From an uncultured Oscillospiraceae bacterium (lineage in GTDB: Bacteria; Bacillota_A; Clostridia; Oscillospirales; Oscillospiraceae), in assembly GCA_900757695.1 (NCBI GenBank), contig CAAEOU010000012.1, positions 1 to 18,120 of the forward strand: a DNA stretch of 18,120 bases, given 5' to 3'. This document shows, piece by piece, positions 13,643 to 18,120 of the stretch. Every line of letters begins with the position of its first letter. Position 1 is the first letter of the stretch. The position numbers and the translations under genes are program-made. The notes beneath the pieces were generated by a model, which searched no databases, was not told the DNA's origin, and saw only the letters and a list, made by a program, of their open reading frames with translations.

Positions 13643-14578
13643 CTAAACCTCCATAATGACTTTACCCAGGTCCCGGTAGTCATTGCCGGAGAAGTGGGTC
13701 ACCTCCCTGCGGAACACAGGTGAGGACAGGATTGCAAGCATTTTGACTACAGCCGGATTTTCCAGCGATTCCTTCCGCAAAACAAGATCGAACCGTTCCT
13801 CCAGCAGTGGGATGAAGTCAAGCCCCTCCAGCTGATGCGTTATCCGCTCCGTGCCAATGGCAAGATCCGCATCCCCTGCGGCAATGGCAGATGCCATCGT
13901 AAGGTGAGAACTCATAATCTTGTCGTAGCCCTTTAGCTGTCCGGAGAGGATTTCCAGTTTTTTTAGCTGGGTATCCAGCAGGATCCTAGATGAGGAACCA
14001 ACCCGGCGGTTGAGGATGGAGATGTCAGCCCGGCGCAGATCCTCCCACCCAGTTATGTGCTTGGGATTGCTTTTGCGAACATAAAAGCCCTGGGTGCGGT
14101 AGGACAGGTTCACCAGCACTGCGGGCACCCCGGGCATCAGGCTTCGCACAAAGGAGACATTGCACTCTTTTCCATCATACAGATGGCAGGCCGCAGCGTC
14201 CACCTTTCCCTGATACAGTGCCAGCAGACCTTCAAAGCTAGACAGATATGTACGACCGGCGTTGATATCCTCCTGATGAAGATAATTTGCCAAAATGTCC
14301 AACACAACATCCTGCCCGGAGATGATCATCTCCGGTGCCTTTTCCTCAGCAGGTGTCAGCAACGTGGAGTGGATATCGATGCGCTGCACCGGGGCAGTGG
14401 AATGCTCATGCCGGGAGCGGGCAATATAGGCATCCACATCCTCCTGCGTAAAACGAACCTTTCGCCCGATTTTATAAGAATGGATTTCTCCCTTGCGAAT
14501 CAGGTCGTAAATGGTGGACTTGCAGACATGGAGAATGTCTGCAACCTCCTGGGTAGAAAGGGACTGATTCTGCGCCAT
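13643..14578 (-). CDS. HTH regulator with oxyanion/pterin-type substrate-binding domain
   Basis: A 311-residue one-component regulator. Residues ~7-54 are an excisionase/MerR-like helix-turn-helix (STQEVADILHVCKSTIYDLI, KIGRKVRFTQEDVDAYI). Residues ~90-300 are a PBP-like domain matching the one on the MoeA fusion (ISGQDVVLDILANYL, YQGKVDAAACHLYDGK, NRRVGSSSRILLDTQL, GDADLAIGTE, FDLVLRKESL). No signal peptide, so it is cytoplasmic. Known relatives regulate molybdate/tungstate or cofactor genes. ATG 14578 has GGAGG 7 bases upstream; a TTG at 14596 is rejected. It is the first gene of the operon and divergent from AOR, so autoregulation and control of AOR are likely. Confidence 0.9.
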   Translation of the reverse strand: MAQNQSLSTQEVADILHVCKSTIYDLIRKGEIHSYKIGRKVRFTQEDVDAYIARSRHEHSTAPVQRIDIHSTLLTPAEEKAPEMIISGQDVVLDILANYLHQEDINAGRTYLSSFEGLLALYQGKVDAAACHLYDGKECNVSFVRSLMPGVPAVLVNLSYRTQGFYVRKSNPKHITGWEDLRRADISILNRRVGSSSRILLDTQLKKLEILSGQLKGYDKIMSSHLTMASAIAAGDADLAIGTERITHQLEGLDFIPLLEERFDLVLRKESLENPAVVKMLAILSSPVFRREVTHFSGNDYRDLGKVIMEV

Positions 14579-14609
14579 AATGCCGCCTCCTTGCAATCGT
14601 TTTCTGTCA

Positions 14610-14638
14610 ATTATACTTCATCTTTCCAAATTGCGCAA
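14610..14638 (-). promoter_or_regulatory. Promoter of the regulator-moeA-moaA operon
   Basis: On the minus strand TTGCGC (14638-14633) and TATAAT (14615-14610) are 17 bases apart; the start would be about 25 bases before the regulator start codon. The -35 overlaps a small palindrome (TTGCGCAA) and a nearby TTGGTGCAA on the plus strand. Confidence 0.65.
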
Positions 14639-14772
14639 GTGCTTGGTGCAATATTTCAAGTATTTTGGGCGATTTCACGCCATTTTGTACGGCATCTCGT
14701 CGAAGTACTAAAATCTCTTTGCATAAAATGATACAGTTTCATGCGGTTTCACACAAAAATGCACATCCGCTC

Positions 14773-14800
14773 TTGATATCCCTGTTATTTCCACTATAAT
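14773..14800 (+). promoter_or_regulatory. Promoter of the AOR-moaD operon
   Basis: TTGATA (14773-14778) and TATAAT (14795-14800) are 16 bases apart. Transcription would begin near 14807, inside a tandem 9-bp repeat (ACATATACA twice, 14803-14820). Confidence 0.7.
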
Positions 14801-14802
14801 AA

Positions 14803-14820
14803 ACATATACAACATATACA
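14803..14820. repeat. Tandem 9-bp repeat at the AOR transcription start
   Basis: ACATATACA occurs twice with no spacer, immediately after the -10 box. Placed there, it is a candidate binding site for the divergently encoded regulator or another control protein. Two copies are too few to be sure. Confidence 0.4.
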
Positions 14821-14861
14821 AATTGTAAGCTCAATTTCAAATTTTTATGGAGGTATTGCAT

Positions 14862-16679
14862 ATGGCTAACGCATACTACGAAAAAATTGCCCGCATCAAT
14901 CTGACCACCGGCAAGATCAAAGTGGAACCTCTGGATCTGGAACTTGCCCACAAGTTCATTGGCGGCCGTGGTCTTGGCACCAAGATGCTCTATGACGAGG
15001 GCATTGCCACCGTCGATCCCCTGTCCCCTGAAAACAAGCTGATCTATATCACCGGTCCTATGACCGGCGCTTCCGCCCCTTCCACAGGCCGCTACATGGT
15101 CTGCACAAAGTCCCCCCTTACCGGCATGATTGCCTGCTCCAACTCCGGCGGTATCTGGGGTGCCAAGCTGAAGTACGCCGGTTGGGATGCCATCATTGTG
15201 GAAGGTGAAGCTCCCGACTGGACCTACATCAACATTGACGACGATAAGATTGAGCTGCTGGATGCCCGGGAATATGTAGGTGTCATGAGCGAAGCCATTG
15301 ACGAGCAGCTCAAGGCAAAGCACGGTGCTGACGTTTCCGTTCTGAACATCGGCCCCGCCGGTGAGAAGAAGGTGCTGCTTGCCGCCATTATGAACGATAA
15401 GGACCGTGCCGCCGGTCGTTCCGGTGTCGGTGCTGTCATGGGCAGCAAGAAGCTGAAAGCCATCGTGGTCAAGGCAACCCGCAAAAAACTGGACAACATT
15501 GCAGACCTGGATGCCCTAAAGGTAGCAGCCAAAAACGCTATGGATGTTCTGAAGGCCAACCCCGTTACCGGTTCCGGCCTGCGGCAACTGGGTACCGCTG
15601 TTCTCGTGAACATTGTCAACAACATCGGTGCTTTCCCCACCAAGAACTGGCAGGAAAGCTATTACGACAAGGCTGACGATATCTCCGGCGAAACTCTGGC
15701 TGAGAAATACCTGGTCAAGCCCGGTGCCTGCCATCGCTGCCCCATCGCCTGCGGCCGCGTGGTCAATGTCAATGGCAAGGTCGTCGGCGGTCCTGAATAC
15801 GAGCCCCTGTGGGCCTATGGCGGCAACTGCGGCAACAATGATCTGAACGTCATCGATGAGTGCAATATGCTCTGCAACGAGTATGGTCTGGATGCTATTT
15901 CCGTCCCCTGCACCATCGCCGCTGCCATGGAGCTGTACCAGAGAGGCTACATCAAGGAGGAAGAGTGCGCCGGTGTACCTCTGGAATGGGGTTCCACCAG
16001 GGCATTGGTGGAGTGGACCAAGCGTATGGGCAATCCTGAAACCGAGCTTGACTGGCTGATGAGTTCCGGCTCCGCCCGCCTGTGTGAGCACTATGGCCAT
16101 CCCGAATACTCCATGAGCGTTAAGAAGCAGGAAATGCCCGCTTACGACGCCCGTGCCATTCAGGGCATCGGCATTACCTACGCCACCTCTAACCGTGGCG
16201 GCTGCCATGTCCGTGGCTACATGATCTCTCCCGAAGTTCTGGGTCTGCCCCAGCAGCTGGATCGTACCGTTACCAACGAAAAGGCATCTTGGGTCAAGAC
16301 CTTCCAGGATCTGACAGCTGTCATCGACTCCATGGGTCACTGTCTGTTTACCTCCTTCGCCATGGGCGCCAAGGAGTACACCGACCTGCTGAACGCCGCC
16401 ACCGGAACCAACTGGACCATCGAACAGGTTCTGGAGATTGGCGACCGTATCTACAACATCGAGAGAATGTTCAACAAGGCTGCCGGTATGAAGCCTGAGG
16501 ACGATCGTCTACCCAAGCGGCTGCTGGAAGAGCCCGTTGTAAACGGCCCCTCCACCGGTATGACCTCCAAGCTGCCTCTGACTCTGCCCGAATACTACGA
16601 AGCTCGTGGCTGGGTCAACGCATTCCCCACCGATGAAACCCTGAAGAAACTTGGCCTGGACGAGTGTGTTGGCAAGTGA
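14862..16679 (+). CDS. aor: Tungsten aldehyde:ferredoxin oxidoreductase (AOR family)
   Basis: A 605-residue AOR-family protein with a tungsten bis-pterin and a [4Fe-4S] cluster; it oxidises aldehydes to acids with ferredoxin or reduces acids. Visible are FIGGRGLGTKML (32-43), SNSGGIWGAKLK (93-104), cluster cysteines C290/C293/C297 in CHRCPIAC and the fourth C494 in DSMGHC, the pterin-binding YGLD (341-344), and YATSNRGGCHVRG (440-452). Length equals that of P. furiosus AOR. ATG 14862 has GGAGGT 7 bases upstream; the in-frame ATG 14847 overlaps that site. Codon use is strongly biased compared with neighbours, suggesting high expression. The exact substrate cannot be told. Confidence 0.95.
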   Translation: MANAYYEKIARINLTTGKIKVEPLDLELAHKFIGGRGLGTKMLYDEGIATVDPLSPENKLIYITGPMTGASAPSTGRYMVCTKSPLTGMIACSNSGGIWGAKLKYAGWDAIIVEGEAPDWTYINIDDDKIELLDAREYVGVMSEAIDEQLKAKHGADVSVLNIGPAGEKKVLLAAIMNDKDRAAGRSGVGAVMGSKKLKAIVVKATRKKLDNIADLDALKVAAKNAMDVLKANPVTGSGLRQLGTAVLVNIVNNIGAFPTKNWQESYYDKADDISGETLAEKYLVKPGACHRCPIACGRVVNVNGKVVGGPEYEPLWAYGGNCGNNDLNVIDECNMLCNEYGLDAISVPCTIAAAMELYQRGYIKEEECAGVPLEWGSTRALVEWTKRMGNPETELDWLMSSGSARLCEHYGHPEYSMSVKKQEMPAYDARAIQGIGITYATSNRGGCHVRGYMISPEVLGLPQQLDRTVTNEKASWVKTFQDLTAVIDSMGHCLFTSFAMGAKEYTDLLNAATGTNWTIEQVLEIGDRIYNIERMFNKAAGMKPEDDRLPKRLLEEPVVNGPSTGMTSKLPLTLPEYYEARGWVNAFPTDETLKKLGLDECVGK

Positions 16680-16693
16680 TACAATATAATTAA

Positions 16694-16719
16694 CGGGGAG
16701 GAGGCACGTCCCCTCTCCG
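16694..16719 (+). terminator. Attenuator-like hairpin between AOR and moaD
   Basis: CGGGGAGG (16694-16701) pairs with CCTCTCCG (16712-16719) including one G-T pair, and is followed by ATTTCTTTT. It lies 15 bases after the AOR stop and could reduce read-through into moaD, so that abundant AOR is made with less cofactor enzyme. The T-run is interrupted, hence probably partial. Confidence 0.5.
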
Positions 16720-16744
16720 ATTTCTTTTGCAAAGGAGAATTTTC

Positions 16745-16966
16745 ATGATTGAAGTTCGCGTTTTTGCAACCTTGCGCCAAGGCAGGGATAAAGTCACGCT
16801 GCTATCGCCGGAGGGTATCGCCTGTGCTGGGGATATCCTTGACCGGATGAACATTCCCCAAGAAGAAGTGTCTATTCTGCTCATCAACGGTTTTCATCAC
16901 AAGCCGGAATCGGAAGTGAAGGACGGGGACATCGTGGCTCTGTTTCCCCCGGTGGGAGGCGGCTGA
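16745..16966 (+). CDS. moaD: MoaD sulfur carrier protein
   Basis: A 73-residue ubiquitin-like protein starting MIEVRVFATLRQGRDKV and ending PPVGGG. The C-terminal double glycine is the site that an E1-like enzyme adenylates and that becomes a thiocarboxylate for molybdopterin synthase; here there are three glycines. ILLINGFHHK and GDIVALFPPV are the usual strands. ATG 16745 has AAAGGAG 7-8 bases upstream; a TTG at 16727 is rejected. The stop is 3 bases before the E1-like gene, a pairing that supports the assignment. MoaD often sits beside AOR genes. Confidence 0.93.
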   Translation: MIEVRVFATLRQGRDKVTLLSPEGIACAGDILDRMNIPQEEVSILLINGFHHKPESEVKDGDIVALFPPVGGG

Positions 16967-16969
16967 ACG

Positions 16970-17641
16970 ATGGATCCCAGATATGCGCGCAATGTCCCCG
17001 CCCTGAGCGAAGCGGAATGCGAGCTGCTTCGGCGCAAACGTGTTCTGGTGGTTGGCTGCGGCGGTCTGGGCGGGCATCTCATCGATATGCTTGCCCGCAT
17101 TGGCATAGGCTTTCTGCGGGTGGTGGACGGTGATGCATTTGAGCCCTCCAATCTGAACCGTCAGCTGTTGTCCGAAGTTTCCTTGCTGGGCGTTGGGAAA
17201 GCACAGACCGCCGCGGAAAGAGTCCGGCGTGTGAATCCCAATGTTGCGGTTCATGCCGTGGGGGAATTTCTTACGGAAGAAAACGCAGCCGCCCTTCTTA
17301 CAGACTGTGATGCGGTTCTGGACGGTCTGGACAATATCCAGTCACGGCAAATCCTCGCGAATGCCTGTGAACGTGCTGGAATTCCCCTGATCTACGGTGC
17401 CGTCAACGGCTGGGTCGCCCAGGCCGCAATCTCCTGCCCCGGCGATCATTTGATAGACTTACTGTACCCCGACGGGGCTGCACTCAAAAATAAGAGCGTT
17501 CTGAGCTTCACTCCCGCCCTGTGCGCCTCTATGCAGGTTTCCCTGTGCGTAAAGTTTCTCACCGACCGCCCCGTCAGAACCGGAACACTGTATTTTTTTG
17601 ACTTACTGAATCAGGAATTCGAGGTCATCCCCATGACATAA
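16970..17641 (+). CDS. MoeB/ThiF-like E1 adenylyltransferase
   Basis: A 223-residue member of the HesA/MoeB/ThiF family that most likely activates MoaD. The nucleotide-binding site shows VLVVGCGGLGGHL (25-37), VDGDAFEPSNLNRQ (52-65), GKAQ (77-80) and LDGLDN (117-122). The two zinc CxxC pairs of E. coli MoeB are absent, and only one cysteine is near the expected place (ISCPGDH). The protein is ~25 residues shorter than E. coli MoeB. Both are seen in anaerobic relatives next to moaD. ATG 16970 is 3 bases after the moaD stop, so translation is probably coupled. Function in ThiS-type sulfur transfer is a weaker alternative. Confidence 0.9.
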   Translation: MDPRYARNVPALSEAECELLRRKRVLVVGCGGLGGHLIDMLARIGIGFLRVVDGDAFEPSNLNRQLLSEVSLLGVGKAQTAAERVRRVNPNVAVHAVGEFLTEENAAALLTDCDAVLDGLDNIQSRQILANACERAGIPLIYGAVNGWVAQAAISCPGDHLIDLLYPDGAALKNKSVLSFTPALCASMQVSLCVKFLTDRPVRTGTLYFFDLLNQEFEVIPMT

Positions 17642-17928
17642 GCGCCAGACAGAACACTGCTTCCAGGATTCTATGGTTGGTTGCAGCGTTCATCTAACAC
17701 TTCTGCATACGGATATCTCTATAACGTACTGATTGGAAAATAGAACGACAGAGTGTTATGAAACCCACCTCTCCGGCTTTCTCCCTATACAAAGAAAAGT
17801 GTCCATTTTCTATCCCGAAAACGTACAGTTGCCATGATGAGCAGAGGGCAGCGTGTCATTATAGCAAAGAAAAGCAAACAGCACACAGGCGGTTTTATCC
17901 TCAAAAAAGCACCGAAACATGACAATCA
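17642..17928. other. Intergenic stretch without a recognised gene
   Basis: No frame with a ribosome binding site and a plausible protein was seen. There is a weak TATAAT on the minus strand near 17860 without a good -35, and a 7-bp inverted repeat (TAACACT/AGTGTTA, 17696-17702 and 17753-17759). No clear terminator for the AOR operon could be placed. Confidence 0.4.
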
Positions 17929-18061
17929 CGACCACCGGCTTAGCCGGTGGTTTGCTTTGACCCTATAAGGGTCTATTACCGGCACTGGAGTCTAAAGACT
18001 CATCGAAATAGGTTCGCCAATCGCAACATCATTTACCTACAAAGCCCTTTCGGGCTTATCT
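17929..18061 (-). ncRNA. Probable TnpB omega RNA / IS605-type right end
   Basis: Directly after a minus-strand CDS end there are four hairpins in ~130 bases: AAGCCC/GGGCTT (18042-18057), GAGTCT/AGACTC (17988-18001), GACCCT/AGGGTC (17959-17973) and ACCACCGGC/GCCGGTGGT (17931-17951). A 9-bp perfect stem with a 3-base loop at the end, after a string of smaller hairpins, is the organisation of the right end of IS605-family elements, where the RNA guiding TnpB overlaps the end of tnpB. The guide would lie just beyond ~17929 on the minus strand. The boundary is uncertain. Confidence 0.55.
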
Positions 18062-18120
18062 TTATTTGTTACGTTTTACTGGCTCACCCGTAAACGGGTC
18101 AATATACTCTTTCAGTGTCA
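18062..18120 (-). CDS. tnpB: C-terminal end of a probable TnpB (partial)
   Basis: On the minus strand an open frame enters from the right edge and ends at TAA 18064-18062 after 18 residues, TLKEYIDPFTGEPVKRNK. The stretch alone has no motif. The assignment rests on the structured hairpin series immediately downstream of its stop, typical of TnpB and not of IscB, whose RNA is upstream. Another transposase or an unrelated protein remains possible. Confidence 0.4.
   Translation of the reverse strand, partial: TLKEYIDPFTGEPVKRNK

Noticed and set aside
12547..13656. 369-residue plus-strand open frame opposite moeA
   Set aside because: Histidine- and proline-rich antisense composition, no recognisable domain, fully covered by an intact moeA.
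14639..14846. Moco-type riboswitch ahead of AOR
   Set aside because: No closed multi-stem structure or conserved segments comparable to those in the tupA leader; the transcribed leader is only ~55 bases.
14739..15323. 194-residue minus-strand frame across the AOR start and promoter
   Set aside because: It would cross the AOR promoter and shows only antisense composition.
17700..17870. Minus-strand promoter and small ORF
   Set aside because: TATAAT lacks a good -35, and the ORFs (16 codons) have no ribosome binding site.

Overview
The window looks like a chromosomal segment of an anaerobic, low-to-mid GC Bacillota, most likely a gut Clostridium-type organism. Shine-Dalgarno sequences are strong AGGAGG types, promoters are sigma-A-like, and the core genes are anaerobic tungsten/molybdenum enzymes. 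The first ~3 kb is AT-richer and holds mobile-element debris. The last ~200 bp is the end of another mobile element.

Layout. (1) 1-3060 is accessory. It holds a truncated unknown CDS, a TPR-like fragment, an intact DinJ-type antitoxin next to a YafQ toxin cut off in mid-gene, leftward relics of a mobilization module (small conserved ORF, internally deleted MobC), a hairpin-rich oriT-like stretch, a small HTH gene, and about 1 kb of degraded DNA including the C-terminal end of a probable serine recombinase. (2) 3074-5843, minus strand, is a tungstate ABC transporter, tupA-tupB-tupC. It has a Moco/Tuco-type riboswitch candidate in the tupA leader and an attenuator hairpin between tupA and tupB. 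(3) 5944-6695, plus strand, is a small unknown protein and a MoaE-like molybdopterin synthase large subunit. (4) 6700-14638, minus strand, is a tightly packed operon: HTH/substrate-binding-domain regulator, moeA, moeA fused to a PBP-like domain, two FAD oxidoreductases resembling GlpA and GlpB, moaA, and a moaC-mogA fusion that is internally deleted and frameshifted in a G9 run. (5) 14773-17641, plus strand and divergent from that operon, is a tungsten aldehyde:ferredoxin oxidoreductase (AOR), moaD and an E1-like MoeB/ThiF enzyme. (6) 17929-18120, minus strand, is the C-terminus of a probable TnpB followed by a string of hairpins matching an IS605-type right end/omega RNA.

Functionally this is a nearly self-contained tungsten-enzyme island: TupABC imports tungstate, MoaA (and formerly MoaC) makes cPMP, MoaD/MoaE plus the E1-like protein make the dithiolene, MogA/MoeA insert the metal, and AOR is the apparent client. 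The flavoprotein pair may exchange electrons with AOR, which is inference.

The most unusual points are the following. TupA appears circularly permuted: its normal C-terminal ~85 residues sit directly after the lipoprotein signal. The moaC-mogA gene has lost the catalytic half of MoaC and the start of MogA. The tupA riboswitch candidate ends directly in a U-tract. No rRNA, tRNA or CRISPR array was seen.
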